From NCBI GenBank assembly GCA_902597865.1, contig CACJZL010000002.1, forward strand, positions 44,841-108,840: 64,000 nucleotides of DNA, in the 5' to 3' direction. The position numbers and the translations under genes are program-made. The stretch is from an uncultured Pelagibacteraceae bacterium (GTDB lineage: Bacteria > Pseudomonadota > Alphaproteobacteria > Pelagibacterales > Pelagibacteraceae). Below, one piece after another: positions 17,161-28,944 of this stretch; positions within the stretch are counted from its first letter, which is position 1, and the number at the start of each line of letters is the position of its first letter. The notes under the pieces were generated by a model that was not told where the DNA came from, ran no database searches, and saw nothing but the letters and a program-made list of their open reading frames with translations.

Positions 17161-20100
17161 ATGAAAAAAGAACTTAAAGACTTATTTAAAAATAGCGAAA
17201 TATCAGAGTCACAGAATTTTAACAGTATTAAAATCTCATTAGCAAGTCCTGAAAAGATAAAATCATGGACATATGGTGAAATTAAAAAACCTGAAACAAT
17301 TAACTATAGAACATTCAGACCAGAGAAAGATGGTCTCTTCTGTGCAAGAATTTTTGGACCAATTAAAGATTATGAATGTTTATGTGGAAAATATAAGAGA
17401 ATGAAGTTTAGAGGTATTATATGTGAAAAATGTGGAGTTGAAGTTACGAAATCAAATGTCAGACGAGAAAGAATGGGACATATTAATCTTGCAACACCAG
17501 TAGCACATATTTGGTTCCTAAAATCTTTACCTAGTAGAATTTCATTGGCAATAGATATGAAACTAAAAGAAGTTGAAAGAGTTCTTTATTTCGAAAATTT
17601 CATTGTTATTGAACCTGGTCTAACTGGTTTAAAAAAGAACCAATTGTTGTCAGAGGACGAACTAATAAAATATCAAAATGAATATGGTGACGAGTCTTTT
17701 ACAGCGGGTATTGGAGCAGAAGCAATATTGGAAATACTCAAAAATATTAATTTAGAACAAGAAAGAGAAATTCTTGTAAAAAACATTAATGAAACAAAGT
17801 CTAAAGTTTCGGAGGAAAGATCTATAAAAAGATTAAAATTGATTGATTCATTCATTAAGACTGGAAATAAACCTGAATGGATGATTTTGACGGTTGTACC
17901 TGTAATACCACCAGAATTAAGACCATTAGTTCCTTTGGATGGAGGGAGATTTGCTACTTCAGATTTAAATGATTTATACAGAAGAGTAATTAATCGAAAC
18001 AATCGTCTGAAAAGACTAATGGATTTAAAAGCTCCAGACATAATTGTAAGAAATGAAAAAAGAATGTTACAAGAGTCTGTCGATGCACTTTTCGACAATG
18101 GAAGAAGGGGAAGAGTAATTACTGGAACTGGAAAACGCCCATTAAAATCTTTAGCTGAAATGCTTAAAGGTAAACAAGGAAGATTTAGACAAAATCTCTT
18201 AGGTAAAAGAGTAGATTATTCTGGAAGGTCAGTAATAGTAGTCGGTCCGGATCTTAAACTTCATGAATGTGGTTTGCCAAAAAAAATGGCCTTAGAATTA
18301 TTCAAACCTTTTTTATATGCGAGATTAAATAAACTTGGTTTAGCCTCAACAATTAAACAAGCTAAGAAACTAGTTGAAAAAGAAACTAATGCTGTTTGGG
18401 ATGCTTTAGAAGTTATTGTTAGAGAACATCCGGTTATACTTAACAGGGCGCCTACACTTCATAGGCTAGGTGTTCAGGCTTTTGAACCTAAATTGATAGA
18501 AGGAGATGCAATTGAATTACACCCTCTAACTTGTGCTGCATTTAATGCTGATTTTGATGGAGACCAAATGGCAGTACACATTCCATTAAGTTTAGAAGCA
18601 CAACTAGAAGCTAGAGTTCTAATGATGTCCACGAACAATATTTTAAGTCCATCAAACGGAAAGCCAATTATAGTTCCGAGTCAAGATATGATACTTGGAA
18701 TTTACTACCTATCTCTCCCACCTTATCAGGAGAAGAATATTGAGGGTTATTTTGTAAATAATTCTGAAATTGAGCAAGGCTTAGAATCTGGAAAAATAAA
18801 AATACATTCTAGAATTATATCTAGATTTGAAACAGTTGATGAAAAAGGTAATCAAGTATTTGAAAAACATACAAGTACAGCTGGTAGATTTTTGTTGGCA
18901 AATCTTTTACCAAAAAACAAAGATATCAAATTTTCTTTAATTGACAGAGTTTTACCAAAAAAAGTTGTTTCAGAAATAATTGACTTTGTTTTTAGATACA
19001 CAGGTCAAAAAAGCACTGTAATTTTCTGTGATAAATTGAAAGATCTCGGATTTAAGCATGCGTTTAAGGCAGGTATTTCTTTTGGTAAAGATGATTTAAT
19101 TATACCAGATAATAAAGAACAATTAATTGATGAAACTAAACAACTTATCAAAGATTATGAAAATCAATATTCTGAGGGATTAATTACCAGAGGTGAAAAG
19201 TATAATAAAGTCGTTGATGCTTGGTCTAAATGTACTGACAAAGTTGCATCAGAAATGATGAAAGGGATATCAGCAACTACCAAATCTGAAAAAGGATTAG
19301 ATATTAACTCTGTTTTTATGATGGCAGACTCTGGCGCAAGAGGCTCGGCTGCTCAAATGAAACAATTAGCGGGGATGAGAGGTTTAATTGCTAAACCATC
19401 AGGTGAAATTATTGAGTCGCCAATTACATCTAATTTTAAAGAGGGCCTTACAGCCCTTGAGTATTTTAATTCTACTCATGGTGCTAGAAAAGGATTAGCT
19501 GATACTGCATTAAAAACCGCTAATTCAGGTTATCTAACAAGACGATTATGTGATGTCGCGCAAGATTTAACTGTAACAAAGAAAGATTGTGATTGTAAAA
19601 AACCTGGAAGTATAAATTTGTCTGAAATTATTGAAGGTGGAAATATAATAGTAAGTTTATCAGAAAGAGCTTTGGGACGTGTTGCAGCAGCAGATGTTAA
19701 AAACCCGATAACAGGCGATGTTATAATAAAAAAGGGCGAAATGATTAACGAGTCCGGATGCGAAAAAATAGATGCCGCAGGTGTAAAATCAATTAAAGTA
19801 TATTCAGTTATTACTTGTGGATCAAAAGTTGGTGTTTGTGCAATGAGTTATGGTAGAGATCTTTCAAGAGGTAAAATGGTAAATGTTGGAGAAGCAATTG
19901 GTATGATCTCCGCACAGTCAATAGGTGAACCAGGAACCCAATTAACAATGAGAACTTTTCACGTCGGAGGAACAGCATCAATTAAACAAGACTCTCAAAT
20001 TATAAGTAAAAGTGATGGTGTTTTAAAGATAATCAATACAAATCTATTAGAGGACTCTAAGAAAAATTTAATTGTAATGGGTAGAAATACGCAATTAAGT

Positions 20101-21330
20101 TTAGAAGATGAAAAAGGTATGCAAATCGCTGTGTACAAAGTTCCATATGGTTCAAAACTATTTTTCAAAAATGAAGATAAGGTTAAGAAAAATTCAAAAA
20201 TTTGCGAGTGGGATCCTTATACAACACCTGTAATTGCAGAAAAAAGTGGAATAGTAAATTTTGTAGATTTAATTGATGGAGTTTCACTCTCAGAAACACT
20301 TGATGAAACAACTGGTATTTCGTCAAAATCTGTAATTGACTGGAGATCTCAATCAAAAAATACAGATTTAAAACCTAGAATTACATTAAGAGATGAAAAA
20401 GGTAATGTTATTAAAAAAGCTGATGATAATGAAGCGAGATATTATCTTGTGCCTGACTCAATTCTTTCAGTTCAAGATGGACAAAAAATATTTGCTGGCG
20501 ATGTTATAGCCCGTTTGCCTAAGGAAACATCTAAGACAAAAGATATTACTGGAGGTCTACCTAGAGTAGCTGAACTTTTCGAAGCACGTAAAGCAAAAGA
20601 CAGTGCTATTATCGCAGAAAATAATGGTAAAGTAATTTTTGGTAAGGAAGTTCGTGGTAAACAAAGAGTCTCAATTGTTTCATCAAATGGTGAAAGCTCT
20701 AATTATTTAATTCCAAAAGGAAAACACATTAACTTCAATCAAGGTGAAGAAATTAAGAAAGGGGAATACTTATTAGATGGCCAACCTTTGCCACATGATA
20801 TATTGAGAATATTAGGTATTGAGGAATTAACTGAGTATTTTGTGAACCAAGTTCAAGAAGTTTATAGATTACAGGGAGTTATAATAAACGATAAACATAT
20901 AGAAACTATATTAAGACAAATGTTGAAAAAAATTGAAATTAAAACATCTGGCGACTCAGATTTATTACCTGGAGAAGTTATTGATAGGTTCAAATTTGAT
21001 GAAATGAATGAACAACTTAAAAAAGATGGAAAAAAGCCAGCTATTGGTGAAAGAGTTTTAATGGGTATTACAAAAGCATCTTTACAAACTGACTCGTTTA
21101 TTTCTGCCGCCTCATTCCAGGAGACAACACGAGTTCTTACTGACGCAGCTATCAGAGGTAAGGTTGACACATTAGTTGGATTAAAAGAGAATGTGATAGT
21201 TGGTAGGTTAGTTCCTGCTGGAACAGGTTCGATTAAGAACAAGTGGAACAAAAAAGCCATAGATGACGATCAAAAATTCATTGCTGAGCAAGAAAAGATT
21301 GAACAGACTGAAACCCCTGTAAATCAATAA
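17161..21330 (+). CDS. rpoC: DNA-directed RNA polymerase subunit beta'
   Basis: A 1389-residue beta' subunit. The N-terminal zinc knuckle uses cysteines near 73, 75, 88 and 91. The catalytic NADFDGDQM motif, which holds the active-site magnesium, lies at about 461-469. The second zinc site (CDCKKPGS and [16 protein letters not shown]) and the trigger-loop region ([21 protein letters not shown]) follow in order. It pairs with rpoB, from which it is separated by two bases. A 150-bp gap with its own promoter and structured leader follows before rpsL. Confidence 0.99.
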   Translation: MKKELKDLFKNSEISESQNFNSIKISLASPEKIKSWTYGEIKKPETINYRTFRPEKDGLFCARIFGPIKDYECLCGKYKRMKFRGIICEKCGVEVTKSNVRRERMGHINLATPVAHIWFLKSLPSRISLAIDMKLKEVERVLYFENFIVIEPGLTGLKKNQLLSEDELIKYQNEYGDESFTAGIGAEAILEILKNINLEQEREILVKNINETKSKVSEERSIKRLKLIDSFIKTGNKPEWMILTVVPVIPPELRPLVPLDGGRFATSDLNDLYRRVINRNNRLKRLMDLKAPDIIVRNEKRMLQESVDALFDNGRRGRVITGTGKRPLKSLAEMLKGKQGRFRQNLLGKRVDYSGRSVIVVGPDLKLHECGLPKKMALELFKPFLYARLNKLGLASTIKQAKKLVEKETNAVWDALEVIVREHPVILNRAPTLHRLGVQAFEPKLIEGDAIELHPLTCAAFNADFDGDQMAVHIPLSLEAQLEARVLMMSTNNILSPSNGKPIIVPSQDMILGIYYLSLPPYQEKNIEGYFVNNSEIEQGLESGKIKIHSRIISRFETVDEKGNQVFEKHTSTAGRFLLANLLPKNKDIKFSLIDRVLPKKVVSEIIDFVFRYTGQKSTVIFCDKLKDLGFKHAFKAGISFGKDDLIIPDNKEQLIDETKQLIKDYENQYSEGLITRGEKYNKVVDAWSKCTDKVASEMMKGISATTKSEKGLDINSVFMMADSGARGSAAQMKQLAGMRGLIAKPSGEIIESPITSNFKEGLTALEYFNSTHGARKGLADTALKTANSGYLTRRLCDVAQDLTVTKKDCDCKKPGSINLSEIIEGGNIIVSLSERALGRVAAADVKNPITGDVIIKKGEMINESGCEKIDAAGVKSIKVYSVITCGSKVGVCAMSYGRDLSRGKMVNVGEAIGMISAQSIGEPGTQLTMRTFHVGGTASIKQDSQIISKSDGVLKIINTNLLEDSKKNLIVMGRNTQLSLEDEKGMQIAVYKVPYGSKLFFKNEDKVKKNSKICEWDPYTTPVIAEKSGIVNFVDLIDGVSLSETLDETTGISSKSVIDWRSQSKNTDLKPRITLRDEKGNVIKKADDNEARYYLVPDSILSVQDGQKIFAGDVIARLPKETSKTKDITGGLPRVAELFEARKAKDSAIIAENNGKVIFGKEVRGKQRVSIVSSNGESSNYLIPKGKHINFNQGEEIKKGEYLLDGQPLPHDILRILGIEELTEYFVNQVQEVYRLQGVIINDKHIETILRQMLKKIEIKTSGDSDLLPGEVIDRFKFDEMNEQLKKDGKKPAIGERVLMGITKASLQTDSFISAASFQETTRVLTDAAIRGKVDTLVGLKENVIVGRLVPAGTGSIKNKWNKKAIDDDQKFIAEQEKIEQTETPVNQ

Positions 21331-21359
21331 TAATTTAGCTTTAAATTCCCCGTTTTAGT

Positions 21360-21387
21360 TTGACAAATTACAAAACTGTAGTATTTT
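21360..21387 (+). promoter_or_regulatory. rpsL: Predicted promoter of the rpsL (str-S10) operon
   Basis: A perfect -35 box TTGACA (21360-21365) is followed by a 16-bp spacer and TATTTT (21382-21387), which matches four of six -10 positions. Transcription would start near 21394, leaving a leader of about 87 nt before rpsL. A weak AT hairpin (AATTTA/TAAATT, 21332-21347) just after the rpoC stop may mark partial termination of the upstream unit. Confidence 0.65.
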
Positions 21388-21388
21388 C

Positions 21389-21480
21389 ACCAAGAATTTT
21401 GGTTGGAATGTAGTGCCCTTGTAGCACTAAACGCTACCATACACAGGTCACTAGAGTATTTCTTCCAAAATATAATTATT
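21389..21480 (+). promoter_or_regulatory. rpsL: Structured 5' leader of rpsL (ribosomal protein S12)
   Basis: This stretch is visibly GC-richer than its surroundings and full of complementary segments. TTGGAA (21403-21408) can close with TTCCAA (21463-21468). Inside, TAGTGC (21411-21416) pairs with GCACTA (21424-21429), or GTAGC (21421-21425) pairs with GCTAC (21433-21437); the latter two stems are mutually exclusive. A second CACTA at 21449-21453 offers another partner for TAGTG. An additional ACCAA/TTGGT hairpin starts at 21389. A cis-regulatory RNA preceding S12 has been reported from Pelagibacter by comparative genomics (Meyer et al. 2009, from memory); this region fits, but I could not align it to that model. 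Confidence 0.6.
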
Positions 21481-21852
21481 ATGCCGACGATTAACCAATT
21501 GTTAAGAAAAAAAAGAATTAAACCTAAAGCAAGGGATAGAGTCCCTGCGTTAGAGAAGTCTCCACAGAAGAGAGGTGTCTGTGTAAAAGTTTACACAACC
21601 ACTCCAAAGAAACCTAACTCTGCTTTAAGGAAAGTTGCAAGAGTAAGACTTTCAAACGGTCACGAAGTAACTTCTTATATTCCTGGTGAAGGACACAATC
21701 TTCAAGAACACTCAGTTGTTTTAATAAGGGGTGGTAGAGTAAAAGACTTACCAGGTGTTCGATATCATATCTTAAGAGGTAATCTAGACACCCAAGGTGT
21801 AACGGGAAGAAAACAACAAAGATCTAAATACGGAGCAAAAAAAGGTAAGTAA
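21481..21852 (+). CDS. rpsL: 30S ribosomal protein S12
   Basis: A 123-residue S12 starting [30 protein letters not shown] (about residues 39-56) surrounds the decoding-centre lysine that is the streptomycin-resistance site, here Lys as in sensitive bacteria. GVRYHILRG near residue 91-100 is also conserved. A longer frame reaches upstream to 21403, but that part is the structured leader and bears no S12 homology. It is the first gene of the merged str-S10-spc block. Confidence 0.97.
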   Translation: MPTINQLLRKKRIKPKARDRVPALEKSPQKRGVCVKVYTTTPKKPNSALRKVARVRLSNGHEVTSYIPGEGHNLQEHSVVLIRGGRVKDLPGVRYHILRGNLDTQGVTGRKQQRSKYGAKKGK

Positions 21853-21853
21853 A

Positions 21854-22324
21854 ATGTCTAGAAAAAAAAGCGCTCCCAAGAAACTTAATGTTGTTGATCC
21901 AAAATACAAGTCAGTAATTATTCCAAAATTAATAAATTCACTAATGTATGACGGAAAAAAAACTATAGCTGAGAAAATTGTTTACGATGCAATAGACAAA
22001 ATTAAATCTAAATCAAAAGATGAACCAATAACAGTTTTTAACCAAGCAATAAGCAATATAAAACCAACTGTAGAAGTAAGATCTAGAAGAGTTGGCGGGG
22101 CTACTTACCAAGTTCCTGTAGAAGTAAAAGCAAAAAGATCACAAGCACTTGCAATTAGATGGTTAATAGATGCTTCAAGAAAAAGAAAAGATAAAAAAAT
22201 GTCTGATAAAATTTTTAATGAAATTTTTGATGCTTATCAAAACAGAGGTTCAGCAATCAAAAAGAAAGAAGACACACATAAAATGGCAGAGTCAAATAAA
22301 GCCTTTGCACATTTTAGATGGTAA
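21854..22324 (+). CDS. rpsG: 30S ribosomal protein S7
   Basis: The 156-residue length and the [14 protein letters not shown] motif near residues 77-90 identify S7, which nucleates assembly of the 30S head by binding the 3' major domain of 16S rRNA. The C-terminus ([16 protein letters not shown]) is complete. It lies one base after rpsL and six bases before fusA. In E. coli S7 represses the str operon by binding its mRNA; whether it does so here is unknown. Confidence 0.97.
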   Translation: MSRKKSAPKKLNVVDPKYKSVIIPKLINSLMYDGKKTIAEKIVYDAIDKIKSKSKDEPITVFNQAISNIKPTVEVRSRRVGGATYQVPVEVKAKRSQALAIRWLIDASRKRKDKKMSDKIFNEIFDAYQNRGSAIKKKEDTHKMAESNKAFAHFRW

Positions 22325-22330
22325 GAAAAT

Positions 22331-24415
22331 ATGCCCAGAACTCATAAATTAAATATGTATAGAAACATTGGTATCATGGCCCACATCGATGCTGGTAAAA
22401 CAACTACGACTGAAAGAATTCTGTATTACACTGGTAAAAGTCATAAGATTGGAGAGGTCCATGATGGTGCAGCTACAATGGACTGGATGGAGCAAGAACA
22501 AGAAAGAGGTATTACAATAACTTCAGCTGCTACAACATGTTTTTGGAGAGATCATAGAATTAATATTATTGATACACCAGGACACGTTGATTTTACAATC
22601 GAAGTAGAGAGATCACTAAAAGTATTAGATGGAGCCGTAGCTGTGTTCGATGGTGTTGCTGGAGTAGAGCCACAGTCTGAAACTGTATGGAGACAAGCTG
22701 ATAAATATAAAGTTCCAAGAATTTGTTTTGTAAATAAATTAGACAGAACAGGTGCTGATTTCTTTAGATGTGTAGATATGATTAAAGACAGACTTGGTGC
22801 CAAACCTATGGTCATGCAAATTCCTATTGGTATTGAATCCTCATTACAAGGTGTTGTTGATCTAGTAAAAATGAAAGCGATTGTATGGAAAAACGAAGAT
22901 TTAGGAGCTGCTTGGGAAGAAAAAGAAATTCCAGAAGATTTAAAAGAAATTTGTGAAAAATATAGACAAGAACTCGTGGAGTCAGCTGTAGAACAAGATG
23001 AGAAACTAATGGAAAGTTATTTAAACGGCGATCAAATTAAAAACGAAGATTTAATAAGATGTGTAAGAAAGGGTTGTTTAAATTTTGATTTTGTTCCAGT
23101 ACTAACTGGATCCGCATTTAAAAATAAAGGTGTTCAACCATTATTGGATGCTGTCGTTGACTATTTACCAAGCCCAGAAGATATTGGTTCAATCAAAGGA
23201 ACAAAACCTGGATCAGAAGATGTAGTTGAAATGAAATTTGAAGATAGTGCTCCTTTTTCAGCTCTTGCCTTTAAAGTAGCAAACGACCCGTTTGTTGGAT
23301 CTTTAACATTTATTAGAATTTACTCAGGAACTGTTAAATCAGGTACCGGAATTTATAACACTTCAAAAGATAAAGAAGAAAGAGTTGGACGAATGCTTTT
23401 AATGCACGCGAACTCTAGAGAAGATATTAAAGAAGCCAATGCTGGTGATATTGTAGCTCTAGCTGGCTTAAAATATACAATTACTGGTCATACTTTAGCT
23501 AATGAAGATAGTCCAGTTTTATTAGAACCGATGGAATTCCCAGATCCAGTTATTGAGATTGCTGTTGAACCAAAAACTAAAGGTGACCAAGAAAAAATGG
23601 GAGAGGCTTTAGGTAGATTAGCAAAAGAAGATCCATCTTTCAGAGTTACTTCTGATGAAGAGTCTGGACAAACAATTATTAAAGGAATGGGTGAACTCCA
23701 TTTAGACATAATTGTTGATAGAATGAAGAGAGAATTTAAAGTAGAGGCAAATGTTGGTGCTCCTCAAGTAGCATATAGAGAAACAATACTTAAACAGTCA
23801 GAATTTGATTATACACACAAAAAACAAAGTGGTGGTGCTGGTCAATTTGCTAGAGTAAAACTTTCAATTGAACCTTTAGAACCTGGCAAAGGAAGAGAAG
23901 TAGAAAGCAAAATTAAAGGTGGAGCTATTCCAAAAGAATTTATACCAGGTGTTGAAAAAGGTATTGAAAGTGTTTCTGACAGTGGAATATTAGCTGGATT
24001 TCCAATTATTGATTACAAAGTAACAATCCTAGATGGATTACACCACGATGTCGATTCAAGTGTTTTAGCTTTTGAACTGGCTTCAAGACAGTGTTTTAAA
24101 GAAGCTTGCAATAGAGCAACCTTAAAATTACTTGAACCGATTATGAGAGTCGAAGTTGTAACACCTGAGGATTATATGGGTGATGTTATAGGTGATCTTA
24201 ACAGTAGACGAGGACAGATAAACACTCAAGAGCAGAGAGGTAACGCTACAGTAATCACGGCAATGGTTCCATTAGCAAATATGTTTGGCTATATAAATGC
24301 TTTAAGATCTATGTCACAAGGACGAGCTCAATACTCAATGTTCTTCGATCATTACGATAAAGTTCCACAAAATGTTCAAGATGAAGTTACAAAAAAGACA
24401 GGTTCAAATGGATAA
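22331..24415 (+). CDS. fusA: Translation elongation factor G
   Basis: A 694-residue EF-G with the P-loop AHIDAGKTT at residues 17-25, the switch [10 protein letters not shown] near 82-89 and NKLDRTGAD near 136-144. Domains II to V follow and end in a C-terminal region with [14 protein letters not shown]. It drives ribosomal translocation with GTP. Unlike in E. coli, no tuf gene follows; its last eight bases overlap the start of rpsJ, fusing the str and S10 operons. Confidence 0.98.
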   Translation: MPRTHKLNMYRNIGIMAHIDAGKTTTTERILYYTGKSHKIGEVHDGAATMDWMEQEQERGITITSAATTCFWRDHRINIIDTPGHVDFTIEVERSLKVLDGAVAVFDGVAGVEPQSETVWRQADKYKVPRICFVNKLDRTGADFFRCVDMIKDRLGAKPMVMQIPIGIESSLQGVVDLVKMKAIVWKNEDLGAAWEEKEIPEDLKEICEKYRQELVESAVEQDEKLMESYLNGDQIKNEDLIRCVRKGCLNFDFVPVLTGSAFKNKGVQPLLDAVVDYLPSPEDIGSIKGTKPGSEDVVEMKFEDSAPFSALAFKVANDPFVGSLTFIRIYSGTVKSGTGIYNTSKDKEERVGRMLLMHANSREDIKEANAGDIVALAGLKYTITGHTLANEDSPVLLEPMEFPDPVIEIAVEPKTKGDQEKMGEALGRLAKEDPSFRVTSDEESGQTIIKGMGELHLDIIVDRMKREFKVEANVGAPQVAYRETILKQSEFDYTHKKQSGGAGQFARVKLSIEPLEPGKGREVESKIKGGAIPKEFIPGVEKGIESVSDSGILAGFPIIDYKVTILDGLHHDVDSSVLAFELASRQCFKEACNRATLKLLEPIMRVEVVTPEDYMGDVIGDLNSRRGQINTQEQRGNATVITAMVPLANMFGYINALRSMSQGRAQYSMFFDHYDKVPQNVQDEVTKKTGSNG

Positions 24416-24716
24416 ACAAAATATTAGAATAAAATTAAGAGCCTACGATAATAAAGTATTAGATCAATCAACTGAAGAAATAGTTAACACAGTTAAAAGA
24501 ACTGGTGCAAATATTAAAGGACCTATTCCGTTACCAACAAAAATTGAAAGATACACAGTATTAAGATCACCTCATATTGACAAAAAAAGTCGAGAACAAT
24601 TCGAAACAAGAACTCATAAAAGATTAATAGATATTATAGAGCCAACACCTCAAACAGTCGAAGCTTTGATGAAATTGGACTTAGCTTCAGGTGTAGACGT
24701 GGAGATTAAAATATGA
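24408..24716 (+). CDS. rpsJ: 30S ribosomal protein S10 (NusE)
   Basis: A 102-residue S10 starting [14 protein letters not shown], with [24 protein letters not shown] in the middle (about residues 39-60). Besides its place in the 30S head, S10 acts as NusE in antitermination. I chose ATG 24408, where homology begins. An in-frame upstream start at 24372 would put 12 unrelated residues in front and lies fully within fusA. The gene overlaps fusA by 8 bp and rplC by 4 bp. Confidence 0.96.
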   Translation: MDKQNIRIKLRAYDNKVLDQSTEEIVNTVKRTGANIKGPIPLPTKIERYTVLRSPHIDKKSREQFETRTHKRLIDIIEPTPQTVEALMKLDLASGVDVEIKI

Positions 24717-25429
24717 TTCAGGAAATTGGGCTTATTGGAAAGAAAATTGGTATGACAAGAGAGTTTTATAAGTCTGGTCAATCCGTGCCTGTCACAGCTG
24801 TCAAAATCGACAAAGGAAGAATAATTCAATTAATTTCAAAAGATCAAAGAGGATATAACGCTGTTCAAGTTGGTTTTGGAAAAATAAAAAATTCAAAACT
24901 TTCAAAACAAATGAAAGGTTTCTTTTCTAAAAAAAACACTGAGCCTAAAAAAATTTTAAAAGAATTTAGGGTATCTAAATTGGATAATTATAAAGAAGGT
25001 AATGAACTTGGACTAGAGATTTTTAAAGACGCTAAATTTGTTGATGTTCGTTCAAAAACAATCGGTAAAGGATTTGCCGGAGCAATGAAAAGACATAATT
25101 TTGGAGGTCTAAGAGCATCACATGGTGTTTCAATTTCTCATAGAGCACATGGTTCAACTGGTCAAAACCAAGATCCAGGTAAAGTTTTTAAAGGAAAGAA
25201 AATGGCGGGCCATATGGGAAGTAAAATGAGAACTAAACAAAATATTGAAATTATCAAAACTGATTTGGAAAATGATATTATGTATTTAAAAGGATCAATT
25301 CCTGGCTCAAAAAATACTGAAGTTCTAGTTAAACAATCAGTTAAGAATATAAGAAAACTCACAATGTCGGAAAAAATTGAAAAAATGGAAAAATTGAAAA
25401 AAATTCCAGAAAAGAAAAAAAATAAATGA
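24713..25429 (+). CDS. rplC: 50S ribosomal protein L3
   Basis: A 238-residue L3 with the conserved central loop region [13 protein letters not shown] followed by [22 protein letters not shown] (together about residues 115-152), whose finger reaches toward the peptidyl-transferase centre. The C-terminus carries an extra lysine-rich tail ([18 protein letters not shown]), making the protein longer than the roughly 210 residues of E. coli L3. Its ATG sits in the rpsJ stop (ATGA). Confidence 0.96.
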   Translation: MIQEIGLIGKKIGMTREFYKSGQSVPVTAVKIDKGRIIQLISKDQRGYNAVQVGFGKIKNSKLSKQMKGFFSKKNTEPKKILKEFRVSKLDNYKEGNELGLEIFKDAKFVDVRSKTIGKGFAGAMKRHNFGGLRASHGVSISHRAHGSTGQNQDPGKVFKGKKMAGHMGSKMRTKQNIEIIKTDLENDIMYLKGSIPGSKNTEVLVKQSVKNIRKLTMSEKIEKMEKLKKIPEKKKNK

Positions 25430-26049
25430 AAATTGAAAAAATAAATATTGAAGGAAAAAAAAGCTCAGTTGAAGTTAAAGATTCAATTTTTTCTTCAAAA
25501 ATTAACGAGAAATTAATTAGTTCTGTTATTTATAAGACTAATGCTAATTACAAAGGAAGAAGCTCCAAAACAAAACAAAAGAATGAAATTATTGGATCTA
25601 CTTCAAAAATCTATGCACAAAAAGGAACAGGTAATGCAAGACACGCAAGTAGAAAAGCTCCAATATTTGTTGGTGGTGGTATAGCACATGGTCCAAAAGG
25701 GAGAAATAGCTACAAAACTAGAAAATTAAATAAAAATGAAAAAAGACAAAGCATTAGCTCTATTTTGTCAAAAAAATTGAAACTCAAAGAAGTAATTGTT
25801 TTTGATGACTTTTCTAAGGAAATAAAAAAAACAAAGGAAATGGATAAAATTTTGAAAAAATTTGATGCTAAGAACTCAATTTTGATTTTAGATAAAAATT
25901 CGAAAGATAAAATATTTAGAGCTACAAAAAATATACCTAACGTTAAATGTACAGACATAGGTCATTTCAGTGCATATGATATTTTAAAATTCAAAAAAAT
26001 TATTTTTACAGAAACATCGGTTAAAGAATTAGAGAAAAGGTACAACTAA
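25426..26049 (+). CDS. rplD: 50S ribosomal protein L4
   Basis: A 207-residue L4 with the conserved extended loop GTGNARHASRKAPIFVGGG (about residues 67-85), which lines the peptide exit tunnel, followed by HGPKGRNSYKTRKLNKNEKR. In enterobacteria L4 also attenuates the S10 operon. No S10 leader is possible here because rpsJ overlaps fusA. It overlaps rplC by 4 bp and rplW by one base. Confidence 0.95.
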   Translation: MKIEKINIEGKKSSVEVKDSIFSSKINEKLISSVIYKTNANYKGRSSKTKQKNEIIGSTSKIYAQKGTGNARHASRKAPIFVGGGIAHGPKGRNSYKTRKLNKNEKRQSISSILSKKLKLKEVIVFDDFSKEIKKTKEMDKILKKFDAKNSILILDKNSKDKIFRATKNIPNVKCTDIGHFSAYDILKFKKIIFTETSVKELEKRYN

Positions 26050-26342
26050 TGAGTAAAGTAAGTTTATATGATACAATAATTTCACCAGTGATTACTGAGA
26101 AGTCCTCAAATATGTCTACTCAAAATAAAGTTGTTTTTAAAGTCAGAGATGATGCAAACAAAAAAACTTTAAAGAAAAATATTGAAAAAATATTTAAAGT
26201 GAACGTAGTAAAGGTAAATATAATCAACAAAAAATCTATTTTGAAATTTACTAGAGGCAGAAACAGCAGAGTCAAAGGTTTTAAAAAAGCAATTGTAACA
26301 TTAAAAAAAGGTCAAAGTATCGATCTAACAACAGGAATATAA
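26049..26342 (+). CDS. rplW: 50S ribosomal protein L23
   Basis: A 97-residue L23. Its start region (ISPVITEKSSN, residues 11-21) and the basic central segment (NIINKKSILKFTRGRNSRVKG) are typical. L23 sits at the tunnel exit and is the docking point for trigger factor and the signal recognition particle. It starts on the last base of the rplD stop (TAATG) and ends one base before rplB. Confidence 0.95.
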   Translation: MSKVSLYDTIISPVITEKSSNMSTQNKVVFKVRDDANKKTLKKNIEKIFKVNVVKVNIINKKSILKFTRGRNSRVKGFKKAIVTLKKGQSIDLTTGI

Positions 26343-26343
26343 G

Positions 26344-27177
26344 ATGGCATTAAAAACATTCAAACCATATACTAAATCTGTTAGAGGAACTATTCTTGTC
26401 GATAGAAAAAATCTTTGGAAAGGTAAACCATTTAAACCTCTTACATCAGTAAAAAATTCATCAAGTGGAAGAAACAATCTTGGAAGAATTACAGCTAGGA
26501 ATGTTGGTGGTGGACATAAGCAAAAATACAGAAATATTGATTTTTATAGAAAAAAATTTGGTGAGAAAGCTGAGGTAGAAAGAATTGAATACGATCCTAA
26601 CAGATCATGTCATATTATGTTAGTAAAATTTTCTGATGGTGAAAGATATTATTACCTAGCACCTCAAGGAATTAAAGTTGGTGATAAAATATCAAATGGT
26701 CCTAATTCAGAAATTAAAGTTGGTAATTGCTTGCCACTTTCTGAAATTCCCGTAGGTATTGATATACATAATGTAGAAATCAATCCTGGTGGTGGTGGAA
26801 AAATTGCGAGATCAGCAGGAACGTCTGTTTCTATTTCAGGAAATGATGGAAGCTATTCAATTATTAAGATGACATCAGGAGAGGTAAGAAAAATTGATTC
26901 TAGAGCAATGGCAACTATTGGAGTTCTTTCAAACCCAGATCAAAAAAATATTAAAATTGGTAAAGCTGGTAGATCAAGATGGCTTGGTAGGAGACCTCAC
27001 ACAAGAGGTGTAGTGATGAACCCAGTTGATCACCCTCATGGCGGTGGTGAAGGTAAATCTGCAGGTGGTAGACACCCAGTTTCAAGAACTGGTCAGTCTG
27101 CAAAAGGTTTAAAAACAAGAGATAACAAGAGAACAGATAAGTTTATAATTCGAAGAAGAAAGAAAAAGAAAGGTTAA
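26344..27177 (+). CDS. rplB: 50S ribosomal protein L2
   Basis: A 277-residue L2 of standard length. [22 protein letters not shown] (from about residue 43) and the C-terminal [18 protein letters not shown] segment near 228-241 hold the conserved histidine beside the peptidyl-transferase centre. It is a primary 23S rRNA binder essential for subunit association. Position between rplW and rpsS follows the universal S10 operon. Confidence 0.98.
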   Translation: MALKTFKPYTKSVRGTILVDRKNLWKGKPFKPLTSVKNSSSGRNNLGRITARNVGGGHKQKYRNIDFYRKKFGEKAEVERIEYDPNRSCHIMLVKFSDGERYYYLAPQGIKVGDKISNGPNSEIKVGNCLPLSEIPVGIDIHNVEINPGGGGKIARSAGTSVSISGNDGSYSIIKMTSGEVRKIDSRAMATIGVLSNPDQKNIKIGKAGRSRWLGRRPHTRGVVMNPVDHPHGGGEGKSAGGRHPVSRTGQSAKGLKTRDNKRTDKFIIRRRKKKKG

Positions 27178-27178
27178 A

Positions 27179-27490
27179 ATGACTAGATCAGTTTGGAAAG
27201 GTCCATTTGTTGAAGAAAGCTTGATTAAAAAAGCTGAAAAACAAAAAAATGAATCTGGAAAAAAACCTATTAAAACTTGGTCAAGAAAATCAACGATAAT
27301 TCCAGATTTTGTTGGTTTAAGTTTTTTAATTTACAATGGTAAAAAATTTATCCCTCTTACTGTATCAGAGGATATGGTTGGTCATAAATTTGGAGAATTT
27401 GCACCAACAAGACAATTTTTTGGACATACACCTGCTGATAAGAAAGCAAAAGCTGAGGAAACTAAAACTGATGACAAGGATAAGAAATAA
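27179..27490 (+). CDS. rpsS: 30S ribosomal protein S19
   Basis: S19 with the opening [19 protein letters not shown] and the diagnostic [15 protein letters not shown] (about residues 69-83). At 103 residues it is some ten longer than usual because of a charged C-terminal tail rich in Lys, Glu and Asp ([16 protein letters not shown]). S19 forms a complex with S13 in the 30S head near the A site. It lies one base after rplB and two bases before rplV. Confidence 0.96.
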   Translation: MTRSVWKGPFVEESLIKKAEKQKNESGKKPIKTWSRKSTIIPDFVGLSFLIYNGKKFIPLTVSEDMVGHKFGEFAPTRQFFGHTPADKKAKAEETKTDDKDKK

Positions 27491-27492
27491 AA

Positions 27493-27888
27493 ATGGTTAA
27501 AAAAGATAAAAAAGAAACAAATTTAGTGAGGTCGGTAAATAAAAATATCAGATCTAGTACTAGAAAGCTTAATCCAATTTTAAAAGGAATTGTTGGAAAG
27601 AAAGTTGATCTAGCGATAAGAGATCTTGATTTTTCAAATAAAAGAATATGTAAAGATATTAAGAAAACACTATCTTCAGCAATTGCAAATGCTGAGAACA
27701 ATTTTCAATATGATATTGATAAACTTTTTGTCAAAGAAGCTTACTGTGGCAAACAAATTACTATGAAAAGGTTCAGACCAAGAGCGAAAGGAAGAGCAGC
27801 TCCAATCCTAAAACCATATTCAAATTTAACAATTATATTGTCAGAAAAATTAAAAACAAAAGAGGCTAAAGATGGGACAAAAGGTTAA
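27493..27888 (+). CDS. rplV: 50S ribosomal protein L22
   Basis: A 131-residue L22. The N-terminus is an unusual lysine-rich stretch ([15 protein letters not shown]). The core carries [18 protein letters not shown] and the beta-hairpin tip [12 protein letters not shown] (about residues 94-105), which lines the exit tunnel near the macrolide site. The last 17 bases overlap the start of rpsC, the largest same-strand overlap in this ribosomal block. Confidence 0.95.
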   Translation: MVKKDKKETNLVRSVNKNIRSSTRKLNPILKGIVGKKVDLAIRDLDFSNKRICKDIKKTLSSAIANAENNFQYDIDKLFVKEAYCGKQITMKRFRPRAKGRAAPILKPYSNLTIILSEKLKTKEAKDGTKG

Positions 27889-28531
27889 TCCAGTAGGTTT
27901 AAGACTAGGAGTAAATAGAGGATGGGACTCCGTTTGGTATGCTAAAAAAAAGGATTTCGGTAAATTTTTAATCGAAGACTTTAAAATAAGAGAATACATA
28001 AAAAAAAACGTCATTAACTCTGGAGTTTCAAAAGTGATGATAGAAAGAACTTCAAAAAAATGTTTTGTAACAATTTATACCTCAAGACCTGGTTTTGTAA
28101 TTGGTAAAAAGGGAAGTGATATTGAAAAGATCAAAGAAAAATTATCTAAACTAACTACAAATGAGGTAAATCTTAATATTAAAGAAGTAAAAAAACCAGA
28201 GACAAACAGTTATTTAGTAGCTGAAAATATATCTCAACAATTGGTTAAAAGAATTTCCTATAGAAGAGCTATGAAGAGAGCTATGCAGTCAGCATTAAGA
28301 TTAGGAGCAAAGGGTATAAAAGTTTCTGTAAGTGGGAGATTAGGTGGAAACGAAATCGCAAGGACAGAATGGTTAAGAGACGGAAGTATACCTTCCCATA
28401 CCCTACGGGCTGACATAGATTATGCAGAGGCAGAGGCTTTAACCACATATGGAATTATTGGTATTAAAGTTTGGATATATAAAGGTGAAATTTTTACAAA
28501 AGAGTTTAGTCAGGAAACAAACAAGAGATAA
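27872..28531 (+). CDS. rpsC: 30S ribosomal protein S3
   Basis: A 219-residue S3 beginning [17 protein letters not shown] type II KH domain lies around residues 60-90 ([18 protein letters not shown]), and the C-terminal domain carries [20 protein letters not shown]. It lines the mRNA entry channel and contributes to helicase activity. Homology starts directly at this ATG, so the 17-bp overlap with rplV is real. Confidence 0.97.
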   Translation: MGQKVNPVGLRLGVNRGWDSVWYAKKKDFGKFLIEDFKIREYIKKNVINSGVSKVMIERTSKKCFVTIYTSRPGFVIGKKGSDIEKIKEKLSKLTTNEVNLNIKEVKKPETNSYLVAENISQQLVKRISYRRAMKRAMQSALRLGAKGIKVSVSGRLGGNEIARTEWLRDGSIPSHTLRADIDYAEAEALTTYGIIGIKVWIYKGEIFTKEFSQETNKR

Positions 28532-28533
28532 CT

Positions 28534-28944
28534 ATGCTACAACCAACTAGAACAAAATTTAGAAAAGCTCATAAAGGTCGTATCCACGGAAATGCATCTA
28601 GATGTAATAAAATGAATTATGGTTCTTTTGGACTAAAAGCATTGCAGCCAGAAAGAGTAATTTCAAAACAAATAGAGGCAGCTAGAGTCGCTTTAACAAG
28701 ACATATGAAAAGACAAGGTAGAGTTTGGACGAGAGTTTTTCCAAATATACCCGTTTCAAAAAAACCAACTGAGGTAAGAATGGGAAAAGGTAAAGGTTCA
28801 CCGGAATTTTGGGCATGTAGAGTTAAACCAGGAAGAATTTTATTTGAAGTAGATGGAGTATCTGAACAAATAGCAAAAGAAGCACTATATAAAGCTTCTG
28901 CAAAACTTCCGATTAAAACAAAGTTTATAAGAAGGATCTCGTAA
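28534..28944 (+). CDS. rplP: 50S ribosomal protein L16
   Basis: A 136-residue L16 starting [16 protein letters not shown] and containing [26 protein letters not shown], whose loop reaches the A-site tRNA elbow. Length and ends are standard. It starts two bases after rpsC and shares one base with rpmC. Confidence 0.97.
   Translation: MLQPTRTKFRKAHKGRIHGNASRCNKMNYGSFGLKALQPERVISKQIEAARVALTRHMKRQGRVWTRVFPNIPVSKKPTEVRMGKGKGSPEFWACRVKPGRILFEVDGVSEQIAKEALYKASAKLPIKTKFIRRIS

Noticed and set aside
17673..18098. 141-codon antisense reading frame in rpoC
   Set aside because: It lies entirely within the conserved rpoC coding sequence, has no recognisable domain, and is explained by codon bias of the sense gene.
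21332..21347. Intrinsic terminator after rpoC
   Set aside because: The stem is six A-T/T-A pairs only and is not followed by a T-run, so at best it is a weak signal.
21403..21480. N-terminal extension of S12 by 26 residues
   Set aside because: S12 homology begins exactly at the ATG at 21481, and the upstream part is a structured RNA leader with stems.
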